Origin: JADZEM01 sp046328125
Lineage (GTDB): Bacteria > Chloroflexota > UBA6077 > JACCZL01
Length of the DNA: 64,000 nt
Assembly (NCBI GenBank): GCA_046328125.1
Contig: JAXLXF010000014.1
Span: 62,001 to 126,000, forward strand
Direction: 5' to 3'
Shown: piece after piece, positions 8,251 to 17,745 of the stretch
Numbering within the stretch: position 1 is the first letter of the stretch
How the letters are laid out: every line of letters starts with the position of its first letter
Translations under genes and position numbers: made by a program
The notes under the pieces: generated by a model
The model's database searches: none
Told to the model about the DNA's origin: nothing
What the model saw: only the letters and a program-made list of their open reading frames with translations

Positions 8251-8970
8251 TTGCAGAGTCAGGCGGCCTTTTCGGGAATGGTGAGATGGGGTTCATGGGG
8301 ACAGCCATAGGCGTCGGAGGGTGGATGGTGAGCAAGCCGTCTGCTTCGAGGACGCGGCGTTTGCCGTGGACCCAGGTGGCCTCGATGGCGTTGAGCCAGG
8401 GGCTCTTGATCGGCAAGTAGCAGGCGATGATGCGGACACCGTCCCCGTCCTGCTTGACCTGGCGGTTGTGGTCGCGGATCCAGGCGCGCACCTGCTGGCT
8501 GGCGTGCCAGGGCGCATTGTCCCAGATCATGAACAGGGCATCCTTGCCGTCCGCGTGGAGCTTGTCGCAGCACCAGTCCAGATAGTCGATAGTGACGGTG
8601 CTGACCGGCCGCCCATCGACGAACCGCAGCCACATCTGGTCAGCGGCGTCCTCAGCCGCCGGGTCGGCGCGCAGCAGCAGGCCGTAGCAGGCCAGCGCCT
8701 TGGGGTCCGGGTCATCCTTCGCGACCGCCTGCTCGACCAGCCGCATGACCTCATCCTCCCCTGCTCGAATCGCTTCAGCACATTGCGGACCGTCTGGTCG
8801 TCGCAGCCGAGCATCTCCGCGATCCGAGGTACCCACGCGCCACGATCGCTCGCCAGCAGAATCTGGCAGCGGCGCACCACGAACGCATCCGACGAGCGTC
8901 GCCCAGCCTCGAGTCGGTCGTGCTCCTTCTCCGTCAGTTCACGCACAAATATCGGAGGTCTCATACCTCC
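8251..8970 (-). pseudogene. IS630-type transposase remnant
   Basis: A degenerate IS630-family transposase. The N-terminal HTH part (LTEKEHDRLEAGRR...LGCDDQTVRNVLKRF, from ATG 8964) is in one frame. The DDE part (LFMIWDNAPWH, YLPIKSPWLNAIE) is in a second frame. The C-terminal signature GCPHEPHLTIP appears in a third frame ending near 8259. At least two frameshifts or small deletions separate them, so it is not functional. No matching terminal inverted repeats were found. It joins truncated ends of two unrelated genes. Confidence 0.8.
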
Positions 8971-9376
8971 TCTGCCGCACGATCCGCGCCATTCCCGACG
9001 ACCCGCCGTGGGTCAGCATTGAGTCCCGGATCACGCTGTTCCTGAACTGGGTGATCGGCTTGCCGCCGAGGCCATAGTTGGTCGGGAAGGACTTTACCTC
9101 TAGCAGAAGTCGAACGTCGGCGCGGGAGAGCACGAGGTCGACGAGCTTGGTCCGCCCACCCGCTACGATCGGTACTTCGGGGCTCACAGTGAGGCCGGCC
9201 ACTCGGCCAAGAGCATCGGACAGCTTCCTGACCAGCCAGTCTTTCTCGCAGCTCCTGTACTGCGCTGCCGAGAGCCGGAGTAAATCCAGATTGGCATGGA
9301 TCGTGGTGGCGATTTTCGCCCGCAGCTCGCCCTCCAGCGCCTCCAGATCAGCCGCAATCGTAGATGTGGGCTCCAC
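8965..9376 (-). pseudogene. PD-(D/E)XK-type protein, 3' truncated
   Basis: Start taken as the GTG at 9376, placed five bases after a GGAGG. About 137 native residues remain, then the frame runs into the IS630 remnant and stops at 8939. The segment TKLVDLVLSR...LLLEVKSF has the D...ExK spacing of PD-(D/E)XK nuclease folds, as in many small nuclease-like restriction proteins. It is the last gene of the minus-strand defence operon, 76 bases after DUF499. Whether the truncated product is stable is unknown. Confidence 0.6.
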
Positions 9377-9452
9377 TGGTCCTCCGAGATCCGTCCGTGC
9401 ACCACGGCGCGCCAGGGCAGGCACGTCCTGAATACACTCAGCCGCGAGTCAG

Positions 9453-12400
9453 TCAGCGCTCCTCGAACCCCTGACTGGAGAACTTCAGCGTGCGGCCGTT
9501 CTCGGTGACGGTGCGGACGACGTGCTCGGGGAAGCCGGCAGGAAGCTCAGCTTCGATCTCCAGCGTCACCCGCACGTTCGCGCCGACGAGTCCGCTAAGA
9601 TGGGCGATGAGCTCCTCGGCGATCTTGCTGGCGTCCCGGCCGGGTCGTGAGGGGTCGAGCGTCACGGTGCCGTGGTAGCGGGTCGGGGCGGCCGGCGTCT
9701 TGGGGCCGGTCGTGTGGGTGACTACGGTGCCACCACCCGAGCCGCCACCCGCACCGATCGCCCCGTCGGGTGTGCTGTGCTCACCAGAACCGCCCCCCGA
9801 TCCGGTCTGGGGGACTTTTGGTACGGAGGTCTCCGCCTCTTCCTGGCGGCGGACTGCCTCGGGGCGCACCAGCAGGCCGGTCACGTTCTCTTCCGAGAGG
9901 CTGACGAGCTGGCCGCCGCGTAACCCGCGATAGCGCCCGGCCGACTCGTCCCAGGCGTCCGCATACCCAAACGTGTCGGTGCGCCAGGTCAGGAGGCCCA
10001 GCCCGTCGCGGATGGCGCCCAGCACCACGGCGGAGCTCTTCACCCGAGGCAGGTAGAGGTAGCGTCCGAAGTCCTCCAGCAACTGCTGGACGGCGACGTG
10101 GTCCCCGCGCCAGAGTGGCACGCGATCCAGCTCCATCCGCAACCGCGAACCGGCCAGCGCCGTCACCAGCAGCTCGTCGCTGCGCAGCTTCTTGCTGGCC
10201 CGCACCGCCAGGGCATCGGCCCCCGTCAGCCGGATGGCCTGCCACTCGATGCTTGCTTGGGGCGAGGTCTGGATCGGGACCAGCAGCCACTGGTACGTCT
10301 CTGGTAGGCGAGCCGTTACTGCGCCGTCCGCTGATGCTTTCTGCGTCTCGGCCTGGCGGACCTGATGCGGCGAGAGGTTCAGCCCGTCCTCGCCCTTCTC
10401 TGCCAGGATCGACTCCCAGGCCAGATACCGACGGAGCGCTTCATCGAGATCCTGGAGACGCGCCTGATCGGCGGCCAGGAAGACCAGCGCGTTGCGATGC
10501 AGACGCGGCGCGTTGCCCCGCGACTCGAAGATCGCCTTCGCGGCGGTCTCGGCGGCGCTGCCGGGCACCCTGCTGTACGGGTACTCGCTGCTCAGCACCA
10601 CCAGACGGGCGTCGAGATCGTCGGGTACGTCCTGGCCGGAGCGTGGCAGCGGGTGGACCCGGCTGAAGTCGCTGGCCTGGCGCAGGTTGGCACGCACGCG
10701 CTTTTCCAGCTCCTGGAGGACAGGGTCGGGGTTGCGACGTAGCTCCTCGGCGCGCTCCTCGGCGATCTTGGTAACGGTCGCTCTGGTGGAGTACCAGTAG
10801 CGCGTGCCGTCCTGGTAGAGGAACGTCGCCGCCATGCTGAGCCGCCGAAGGGCGTCGCCGAAGACGGCCGGCGACTCGCCCGGCATCGCGCAGCCGAGCT
10901 TGACTCGACGGTCCTCCAGCCCCTGGTTGGCGGCGGCCGTCTCGGGCGCTGAGCCCAGGTAGATGGTGCGAGCGACTCGCCGGCAGGCTGAGAGCTTGCC
11001 GAGGTTCGGGATCTCGCCGTCCAGCCGCAGCGGCAGGGCGTTCGTGCCGTCCACGTCCTTCTCGATGACAGGCACCCAGGTATCCGAGAGGTAGCGGGTC
11101 AGCTCGAACTGGACGCGGGTGTCGTCGATTGGAAGGTTGCCGGGCATGATGAGCGGGTTGCGGTCGCCCTTCTCCCAGAGGCTGTGGATCACCGCCGCCA
11201 TCAGCCGCAGTACCCCGCGCGTGCGCTGGAACTTCACCAGCGCGCCCCAGTCCGTGTACAGACGGTCGAAGACCTCAGGATGGATCGGGTAGGCCGACTT
11301 CAGCCGCTGCTCGTACTCGCCATCCGCACACTCGGCCGGCAGCTCCTGGCGCTGGCTCTTGTAGAAGTCCGAGAAGGCGCGGGCGACAGAATCGCGGGCC
11401 ACGAAATGGCGACGATCCGTCAGTGGCTCGAACAGGCGCCGTCGGACAATCTCGAAGCCCTCTTCGGCGCTGGCCGGCCGCCAGGACGACTCGACGCGAC
11501 CGACGGCGTTCCGCAGCCGCTCCAGCGCCTGCTGTCCCCGCACACCGCCGACCTCCTCGTCGTTGGCGAGGGTGTGTGGCGAGCCGGTCGTGTCCGAGGC
11601 TGGCAGGCTGATCACCAGCAGGCACTGCCGCGCCAGCTTGGCCGACTCCGTGAGCGCCTGGGCGAACGTGAAGTGGGTCTCGAAGGTGCCGGCGGGGAGG
11701 TCGCGACCGTCGTGGAGTTGCCGAGCGTACGCCACCCACTCGTCCACCAGGATCAAGCACGGGCCGTACTGGTTCATCAGCTCGCGGAGGGTGTCGCCGG
11801 GACTGGTGGCCCGCTCGTCGTCGGCGCGGACCCGCTCGAACGCTTGGTGCGCCTTGGCGATGCCGCCGGCCGACTCACCGAGCTGCCAGGCGAGCTCGCC
11901 CCAGAGCGTGCAGACTTTCGTGCCGTCCGCCTTGACGACCGGATTGCCTGGCGAGATCTTGTTGCCGACCAGCACGACGCGGTTGACCTTCGGCAGTGCC
12001 TTGACCTCGGCAGCCTTCAAGACATCGTCGGCGCCGAGCAGCTCGCCGGGCTGCGCTCCCGAGAACAGATGGTAGAGCGCCAGCATCGAGTGGGTCTTGC
12101 CACCGCCGAAGTTGGTCTGAAGCTGCACGACCGGGTCGCCGCCGGAGCCGGCCAGCCGCCGCACAGCATCGGTGAGGAGCCCGCGCAGGCTGGCGGTGAG
12201 GTAGGTGCGGCGGAAGAACTCGGCCGGATCGCGGTACTCGTCCACGCCCTCGCCTAGGTGGACCTGCCAGAGATCGGCGGCGAACTCGGCCTGCTGGTAG
12301 CGGCCACTGGCGACGTCTCGGTGCGGGGTGGCGACCTCCCGCCAGGGGGTGAGGGCGCCGGTCGCCTGAGTCTCGATGGCGGTGCCGGCCCCCCGTCGCC

Positions 12401-12851
12401 GCTCGACGCGCATCTGCTCGTCGAAGATCAGGCGGCGCAGCTCCATCTTCATCTTGTTGATCTCGTCGGCCTGGGGCGCCGAGATCGCGGTCAAGAGCCG
12501 GGCGGCCGAGTCGAGCGCGCGGTCGGTGTCGTCGCCGGAGAACGCCTGCTGGTGCGCCCACTTGTTGCGGGCGTCACGCAGCTCGAACACGAGGCTGCGC
12601 TCGGCCTGTCCGAGGGTGTTGCGGAAGACGGTTTGCCAATGATCCTGCATCAGGCGGATCAGGGCGGCGATGTCCAACCTGGGCTCGTCCTGGTGTGACG
12701 GCCAGACCAGCTCCTGACGCCAGCCGGCGGTCGCCTCGGTGATCCAGTACTTGCCGAAGTGGGCCTCGAGCTCCCGCCCGACGAACGGAGCCAGCCCCTC
12801 GCGGAGGAGGTCCATCGCCTTGCCGACCCGCTCGTAGTTGGTGATCGCCAT
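9453..12851 (-). CDS. HEPN (Swt1-type)-DUF499 ATPase, defence protein
   Basis: 1132 residues from ATG 12851; the frame is open further upstream into vapC, but the family start (TNYERVGKAMDLLREGL) fixes this codon. Residues 1 to about 130 match the Swt1-type HEPN domain that often precedes DUF499, and contain the HEPN ribonuclease motif R-N-K-W-A-H (Arg95 to His100, Rx4H). The DUF499 ATPase follows, with Walker A NFGGGKTHS (247-255) and Walker B LILVDE (366-371). DUF499 proteins (COG1483) are known from defence islands beside DUF1156 methylases, as here. The protein is probably the ATP-driven effector or sensor of the system. It starts 46 bases after vapC and is likely co-transcribed. Confidence 0.85.
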   Translation of the reverse strand: MAITNYERVGKAMDLLREGLAPFVGRELEAHFGKYWITEATAGWRQELVWPSHQDEPRLDIAALIRLMQDHWQTVFRNTLGQAERSLVFELRDARNKWAHQQAFSGDDTDRALDSAARLLTAISAPQADEINKMKMELRRLIFDEQMRVERRRGAGTAIETQATGALTPWREVATPHRDVASGRYQQAEFAADLWQVHLGEGVDEYRDPAEFFRRTYLTASLRGLLTDAVRRLAGSGGDPVVQLQTNFGGGKTHSMLALYHLFSGAQPGELLGADDVLKAAEVKALPKVNRVVLVGNKISPGNPVVKADGTKVCTLWGELAWQLGESAGGIAKAHQAFERVRADDERATSPGDTLRELMNQYGPCLILVDEWVAYARQLHDGRDLPAGTFETHFTFAQALTESAKLARQCLLVISLPASDTTGSPHTLANDEEVGGVRGQQALERLRNAVGRVESSWRPASAEEGFEIVRRRLFEPLTDRRHFVARDSVARAFSDFYKSQRQELPAECADGEYEQRLKSAYPIHPEVFDRLYTDWGALVKFQRTRGVLRLMAAVIHSLWEKGDRNPLIMPGNLPIDDTRVQFELTRYLSDTWVPVIEKDVDGTNALPLRLDGEIPNLGKLSACRRVARTIYLGSAPETAAANQGLEDRRVKLGCAMPGESPAVFGDALRRLSMAATFLYQDGTRYWYSTRATVTKIAEERAEELRRNPDPVLQELEKRVRANLRQASDFSRVHPLPRSGQDVPDDLDARLVVLSSEYPYSRVPGSAAETAAKAIFESRGNAPRLHRNALVFLAADQARLQDLDEALRRYLAWESILAEKGEDGLNLSPHQVRQAETQKASADGAVTARLPETYQWLLVPIQTSPQASIEWQAIRLTGADALAVRASKKLRSDELLVTALAGSRLRMELDRVPLWRGDHVAVQQLLEDFGRYLYLPRVKSSAVVLGAIRDGLGLLTWRTDTFGYADAWDESAGRYRGLRGGQLVSLSEENVTGLLVRPEAVRRQEEAETSVPKVPQTGSGGGSGEHSTPDGAIGAGGGSGGGTVVTHTTGPKTPAAPTRYHGTVTLDPSRPGRDASKIAEELIAHLSGLVGANVRVTLEIEAELPAGFPEHVVRTVTENGRTLKFSSQGFEER

Positions 12852-12897
12852 CGGTCGCTGACTCCCGAACGTCAAGGATGCGCGATGGGTACCGAGA

Positions 12898-13314
12898 TCA
12901 ACGGTTCGCGTCAAGCCAGTCTGCCGGCGAGACAGCTCCGGCCCGACGAAACAACTCGGCGTCCCAGGTGACGAGCGCTGTTTGGGTGAGGCGAGCCGTC
13001 GCGACGTAGAGCGCGTCTGCGCCACGCAGTGCGTACTGCATGCCGAGCAGGACGGCATCGTCCAGCAGCACGTCGTCAAGCGCGTGGAGCCGCAGCAAGG
13101 GATGGGCGCGGATCTCGGTTACGGCTTGCGCGCCGATGCTCGGGTCGCGGAGCTTGCGCCGTAATGCGCAGGCCACTTCGACGACGAGGAAGGCTGGAGC
13201 GTGGATCGGGAGCTGGAGGCGCGCAACCCGACGAAAGAACGCGACGCTCGGGGCGTGGAACACGTCAGTCGGGTCGAACGTGGCGATCCAGGCGTTTGCG
13301 TCAACGGTGGCCAT
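12898..13314 (-). CDS. vapC: VapC-type PIN-domain toxin
   Basis: 138 residues from ATG 13314, four bases after the stop of the antitoxin gene; a longer upstream reading overlaps vapB and is rejected. The four PIN acidic positions are visible: Asp5 (TVDANAW), Glu in VVEVA, Asp in GADALYVA, and Asp in VTWDAELF. VapC toxins are Mg2+-dependent RNases that cut tRNA or rRNA. It forms a classic type II pair with the preceding vapB. The pair is embedded between the methylase and the HEPN-DUF499 gene in the same orientation. Confidence 0.88.
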   Translation of the reverse strand: MATVDANAWIATFDPTDVFHAPSVAFFRRVARLQLPIHAPAFLVVEVACALRRKLRDPSIGAQAVTEIRAHPLLRLHALDDVLLDDAVLLGMQYALRGADALYVATARLTQTALVTWDAELFRRAGAVSPADWLDANR

Positions 13315-13318
13315 GCCG

Positions 13319-13594
13319 TCAGCGCCGCTCCAGCCGATCGCGGTCAGCGTCGAGGATCTCTCGCGCCGACGGCCCCGGCAGCGCATCCTCGAACGCCGAT
13401 TCGCCAAGGCGCAACCACCGGTCGAGCCACGCTTCGGCGGCGCTCACTGTCGCTATCTCCGTCGCGGACGAGTCGCCGTCCAGCCAGCGTCGGAACAGCT
13501 CGACGGCCACGTCACGGACCGGGCGCCCCTCGCGTGCGCTTCTGGCCTCGACTTCGCGATACAGATCGTCAGGAATCTCGATGGTTGCCGTCAT
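13319..13594 (-). CDS. vapB: VapB-like ribbon-helix-helix antitoxin
   Basis: 91 residues. The N-terminus (TATIEIPDDLYREVEARSAREGR...VAVELFRRWL) is a ribbon-helix-helix DNA-binding domain. The C-terminal half is acidic and Trp/Leu-rich, as in segments that wrap and block PIN toxins. It precedes vapC by four bases and follows the DUF1156 stop by about 70 bases, which leaves room for an autoregulated promoter. It neutralises VapC and probably represses the pair. Confidence 0.85.
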   Translation of the reverse strand: MTATIEIPDDLYREVEARSAREGRPVRDVAVELFRRWLDGDSSATEIATVSAAEAWLDRWLRLGESAFEDALPGPSAREILDADRDRLERR

Positions 13595-13664
13595 AGGATG
13601 AAGCGTACCTGCCCTTCCGTCTCGCTTTCAACGGTCGCATTCGTGCCGTGCGCTGGTCGTGGCG

Positions 13665-16547
13665 CTAGAGGTCCAGGGCGGCCTGCCGGAGCTCGGCGGG
13701 CGTGACCTCGGCGGCGAGCCGGCCGATCTCCGGCCAGCTCTGGACGAGGCCGTTGTAGGAGAGCGCTTCTTGCGCCCGCTTCTTGCGCTCGCAGACGGTG
13801 TAGAGGCGGTAGGCGAGCTCGCGGGCGGCCTCGGCCCGACCGCCCAACTGTGCCATCAGGTTCGCCGCCGCGCTCTCGCCGCCCGATTCCAGGCGACGGA
13901 TTAGCTGGTGGACCATCTCCCAGACGGTCAGGCGGGGATCGTCGCCGGGCGCCCAGTCTGGCGGGAGCTCCTCGGGACGAAGCAGCCGGACCCTGCCCCG
14001 GCCGGACTGGACGATGCCGGCCGCCTTCAGAGCATTCTCTGCGGTGTTGTAACGTAGGAAGTACGTATGCGCATCACCAAACGGTCCGTCGCCGAACGCT
14101 TGGTCACCGAACCACGCCACCGCCCAGCGAGTCTCATCATCGAAGTCGCCGTCCTGATCCTCCTGAATTTCGTCGAGTACTTGATTGATGAGCGCCAGCG
14201 CCTGCCGTACTGAGAGAGGTCGCCCCTCAACGTCATCGACACGAGCATATCGTGTGAAGACAGCCATCCCAGGTCCGATAGCTGCCTGTGCTAGGTCAAC
14301 GGGCGCGATGTTGCCACGTTGAAGATGGTGTAGCGCGTCTCGCAACTTGGCACGTAGTTCCACCAAGAAGTCAAGCCGTCTGACTGTTGCCGCGTCGCTT
14401 GGGCGGGGACGGCAAACCAGAACAATGCTGGACGCGAGCGAGCCGAGTCTCTTCTTGAGATTGCCTGTGTACTCCGTTCGCATAGGCCATGTTCCGGTGA
14501 TGACAAATCCAGCACGGATCACAGCATTTAGAAAGGTCTCCCAGCCGGTGCTGGCAGTGCCGTCTCCACCACGAGTCTCAGCTTGCTTGAATGCGTAGAA
14601 GATCGTGACGGGGAAACTGGGGTGGACTTGTTCTGCCAAGATGTGCATCGCGCGCATCATTCCATCAAGGAAGAACTTCTCTGCTTGAGCCATGCCTCCA
14701 TGGCGAGATGGTGCCGCAACTAGCTCTTCAGTCTTGGGCACGACCAGTGTAGAGAAGAGTTCGGGATACTGGTTCCGTAGGCAGCTTCGAAGCCACACGT
14801 AGAAGTAGTCCGACAGGTCGGCATACGGCACATTGTCGAAGTACGGTGGGTCTGTCGTCACTACCTTAGATCGGCTGAGTTCTTGACGAGCTGCATCTTG
14901 TGAGACCGCGTGACCCATTGTGAGTGCAGGCATCTGTGCGAGTACGCCAATGAGGTACTCAAGTTGACCGAGGAAATTTCCAGTGGAAGAGCTAAATGGG
15001 TTAGCTTCAACGAAATCCCAGGGCACTGGCAGGGCTTGCCGAGCAAATACTTGCTGGACGTTTTCACCGAGAGAGTCCCAGAAATTTAGCGAGGAGCATC
15101 TATTCGCTAGGCGACTGACAGCGAGTCCCAGATAGGCTCTCACCGCTTCTGGATACTCAATCGACCTGCTCTTACAGGCATCCATTGTTCTGTCTTCATC
15201 AGAATGACCATTCTGAGCGTCGCGATCTACTTGCTCTCTAGCTACCTGCACCGCTTCCGAAAACGTAGTGAGTGCTGTCAGTTGGCGATTCGTGAAGAGG
15301 TCGCAGAACTGCGTGAGTCCGTAGAGCACGCAGTATGTGGCACCAGAGTGCGGATCGTAGGCAATCTCCTGATCCGGAGCCCAGGTTGGCTCGGCTGAGG
15401 CGGCAATGCGCTCGTGTTCGGCGTTGGGCGGCAGGTAGACTCGGCCTCGGTCGCCCTCCGCGACGATGGCCATCATCCGAGCACCCATCCGCTTCGCCAT
15501 ACCCTCCGCCTTGATGTAGTCAGGCGTGATCGGCGCGCCTGAAAGCAGGCATCGGAAGTTCGCGCCGCGCGCGAGCTTGGTCCCCACATTCGCGGCCTCA
15601 GGGTCGGTGGGCTTGCCGACTTTCACCGTGAAGCGGTAGCTGTCACCCTCAACGACGGGTTGGACGTACGCCTCCTTCCCAGGCTTCGTGGAGAGCATGA
15701 ACGTCGAGGCGAGGGGAACGTCCACGTGGGCGAAGGCCGGGTTCGGGCTCTTGACCGTGCGTGCCCAGAGCCAGGCGATCACCGTCAGCTTGCGGCCGAT
15801 CAACGGCTTCAGGTCCGGGCGCTCCTCGGCCATCTCGGCGGTGATCTCGACCTTCGGGTAGAGGTGCCCGATCCGCTTCTCGGCCTCGTCGCGCATCCAC
15901 TTGCCGTAGTAGCGGACGTCCTCGGCCAGCCCCTCTGCGCCCTTCCACTGCCGCCCGATCAGGCGCTGCTCTTTGCGGGCCTCCGGGTTGACCGGCGGCA
16001 TCCCGGCGAACTTCGGTGGAATCTCGATCATCGCCTTGTTGATCAGCACGGCCACGGGGTTGAGGTCGCTGGCGTACGCCTCCAGCCCGAGCCGCTGCGC
16101 CTCTAGCGGGATCGAGCCGCCACCGGCGAACGGATCGTGGAACGCGGGCAGCTTCTCGGGATTGAACAGCTCAGCGGCGCGCGGATGGTCCTGGTTGGCG
16201 GCACAGGTGTCGCGCCAGGACTTCCAGATTTCCTCGCGGGCCTCCTGGAGCACCGTCTCGTTGGTCGTGTTCTCCCACTTCACCAGCTCTTCGATCAGCC
16301 GGAACAGGCGCTGGCGCTCGGCATCCTGGGCCTCCTCGGTCGGGAAGCGTTCAGGATGGGATGACGGGTCGTCCACCATCTGCGCGAAGATGACGGCTCG
16401 GGCCGCCGCGAGCGGACGCCGTGCCCACCAGAGATGGAGCGTGCTCGGGTGGCCGTGGCGGATCGACTTCTCGCGGGCTGACGCGACGTTGATCGCCTCC
16501 AGCGGCAGGGCCACCTCGATCAGCTTCTTCTTCTGGGCTGTCGACAT
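13665..16547 (-). CDS. DUF1156-containing adenine-specific DNA methyltransferase
   Basis: 960 residues from ATG 16547 (a TTG one codon earlier is less likely). The DUF1156 start (KKKLIEVALPLEAIN...HPSTLHLWWARRPL) is highly typical. The SAM-binding motif is DPFAGGGS (138-145) and the catalytic motif IV is DPPY (566-569), the class that methylates adenine N6. Related COG1743 methylases occur beside DUF499 ATPases in defence islands. It should mark host DNA as self. The middle and 3' part (about 14030-15420) is visibly AT-richer than the 5' third and the neighbours, suggesting recombination or a different donor for that part. It follows the RDD gene by about 80 bases. Confidence 0.9.
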   Translation of the reverse strand: MSTAQKKKLIEVALPLEAINVASAREKSIRHGHPSTLHLWWARRPLAAARAVIFAQMVDDPSSHPERFPTEEAQDAERQRLFRLIEELVKWENTTNETVLQEAREEIWKSWRDTCAANQDHPRAAELFNPEKLPAFHDPFAGGGSIPLEAQRLGLEAYASDLNPVAVLINKAMIEIPPKFAGMPPVNPEARKEQRLIGRQWKGAEGLAEDVRYYGKWMRDEAEKRIGHLYPKVEITAEMAEERPDLKPLIGRKLTVIAWLWARTVKSPNPAFAHVDVPLASTFMLSTKPGKEAYVQPVVEGDSYRFTVKVGKPTDPEAANVGTKLARGANFRCLLSGAPITPDYIKAEGMAKRMGARMMAIVAEGDRGRVYLPPNAEHERIAASAEPTWAPDQEIAYDPHSGATYCVLYGLTQFCDLFTNRQLTALTTFSEAVQVAREQVDRDAQNGHSDEDRTMDACKSRSIEYPEAVRAYLGLAVSRLANRCSSLNFWDSLGENVQQVFARQALPVPWDFVEANPFSSSTGNFLGQLEYLIGVLAQMPALTMGHAVSQDAARQELSRSKVVTTDPPYFDNVPYADLSDYFYVWLRSCLRNQYPELFSTLVVPKTEELVAAPSRHGGMAQAEKFFLDGMMRAMHILAEQVHPSFPVTIFYAFKQAETRGGDGTASTGWETFLNAVIRAGFVITGTWPMRTEYTGNLKKRLGSLASSIVLVCRPRPSDAATVRRLDFLVELRAKLRDALHHLQRGNIAPVDLAQAAIGPGMAVFTRYARVDDVEGRPLSVRQALALINQVLDEIQEDQDGDFDDETRWAVAWFGDQAFGDGPFGDAHTYFLRYNTAENALKAAGIVQSGRGRVRLLRPEELPPDWAPGDDPRLTVWEMVHQLIRRLESGGESAAANLMAQLGGRAEAARELAYRLYTVCERKKRAQEALSYNGLVQSWPEIGRLAAEVTPAELRQAALDL

Positions 16548-16629
16548 CAAGCTACCTTCTTGTGGCGGACGTGTTGTCCTGAGATCCTGACTCGTAAGCT
16601 CGCACTGTACCTTCTACTGAATCTCCTCG

Positions 16630-17745
16630 TCAGTCGCGCCGAGCCCGTCTAACGACAGTGTGAGCCGCCTTGTCGTGCCAGGTGCGATTTTCCTTGTCCC
16701 TCCAGACGGAGAAAGCGGAGAGTAGCCAGAATGTGAACTTTGGTCCGGTGAGTGCCTTGATACAGTTCCGACCGAGCGCCTGGCCGACGCTTGGTGGTCG
16801 CCCATCTTCATTGGTGACGCGGATGGAGAGCAACGCCTTACCGATGGTCGCATGGACTGATGAGCCTTCAAGGACAGTCCCATAGACAATCATGGTCCCT
16901 GCCTGGATGAGAAGCTCAATGGTGCGCATGACTACTGGGTTGGTGGATTGTCCCTCGCTTACGACTGCCATGACGCCCACCACCAGCAGATACGCTATCC
17001 CGATCAGAATGAGGTCAATCACGAGCGCTGCCCCCCGCCGCCAGATCGGGGCCAGCCCAGGTTCGACGGAAGCGACGTTTTCCACGCGCTGATTGCCACC
17101 CTGCTCACTCGTTCGCAGTGTGTCCGATATGGCATCAGAGGGAGGAATAGGCTCGGCCAGTCGTGAGGATCCGTTATGGGTGAATCGGGGATCCGTCGAA
17201 CCTCTCTGAGGGAGCGAATCGGTTGCAGCGATATGCGCGTGCGACTGTAGCCGGTGAGCCTCAAGCGTCGCCTTGTCGGCCAGATCGAGTCGGCCCAGGA
17301 CCCGGTACAGTCGGGCGAGACGGAAGTAGATCGAGCTGGTTCGGACGCCGGACGCGACGTTGCTCTCCAACAGTTCGACGGCTTCATCAAGCTGTCTACG
17401 TCGCTCGAACTCGGCCGCCAGAGCAAAGCGCGCCTCAATCTGCTGACTGGCCGCGCCGTCCCGAAGCAGTTCGAGCCACTCGATCATGGACAGTTTGCTT
17501 CGGTCGAGAGAGTTGACCTTTGGGCTGGAACTGGCGAAACCTCGAGGTGGCAGAAGGGGCATCACATCGCGTGCGTTCCCATACGCCCTCTCGATGGTCG
17601 CAGTCGGAACCCGCGCGAGCGTAGCGGCCTCAACGCGCCTGAGCAGCGTGACTTCATCATCCGCGAGAGCGGCCTCCAGTAAGGCGCGATCTAGCGATTC
17701 CCAATTCCGAGCATCACGCCAATAGTCCACGTCATAGGGCGCCAT
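16630..17745 (-). CDS. TPR-like repeat and RDD-domain membrane protein
   Basis: 371 residues. The N-terminal half (to about 180) is helical and soluble with a TPR-like segment (DEAVELLESNV...YFRLARLYRVLGRLDLADKA). The C-terminal half is an RDD domain: RRGAALVIDLILIGIAYLL carries the Arg and Asp that name the family, then two or three more hydrophobic segments, with GKALLSIRV and DKAAHTVV near the end. Its start overlaps the end of the GmrSD-like gene by 14 bases, so the two are translationally coupled. A membrane subunit inside a restriction-type operon is unusual; an envelope-anchoring or membrane-effector role is inferred only from context. Confidence 0.8.
   Translation of the reverse strand: MAPYDVDYWRDARNWESLDRALLEAALADDEVTLLRRVEAATLARVPTATIERAYGNARDVMPLLPPRGFASSSPKVNSLDRSKLSMIEWLELLRDGAASQQIEARFALAAEFERRRQLDEAVELLESNVASGVRTSSIYFRLARLYRVLGRLDLADKATLEAHRLQSHAHIAATDSLPQRGSTDPRFTHNGSSRLAEPIPPSDAISDTLRTSEQGGNQRVENVASVEPGLAPIWRRGAALVIDLILIGIAYLLVVGVMAVVSEGQSTNPVVMRTIELLIQAGTMIVYGTVLEGSSVHATIGKALLSIRVTNEDGRPPSVGQALGRNCIKALTGPKFTFWLLSAFSVWRDKENRTWHDKAAHTVVRRARRD

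Noticed and set aside
11184..12257. Plus-strand open frame of 357 codons opposite DUF499
   Set aside because: No family features and no ribosome site; the minus strand carries Walker motifs.
12852..13079. 76-residue N-terminal extension of the DUF499 protein
   Set aside because: It overlaps the vapC gene in another frame and is not part of the family start.
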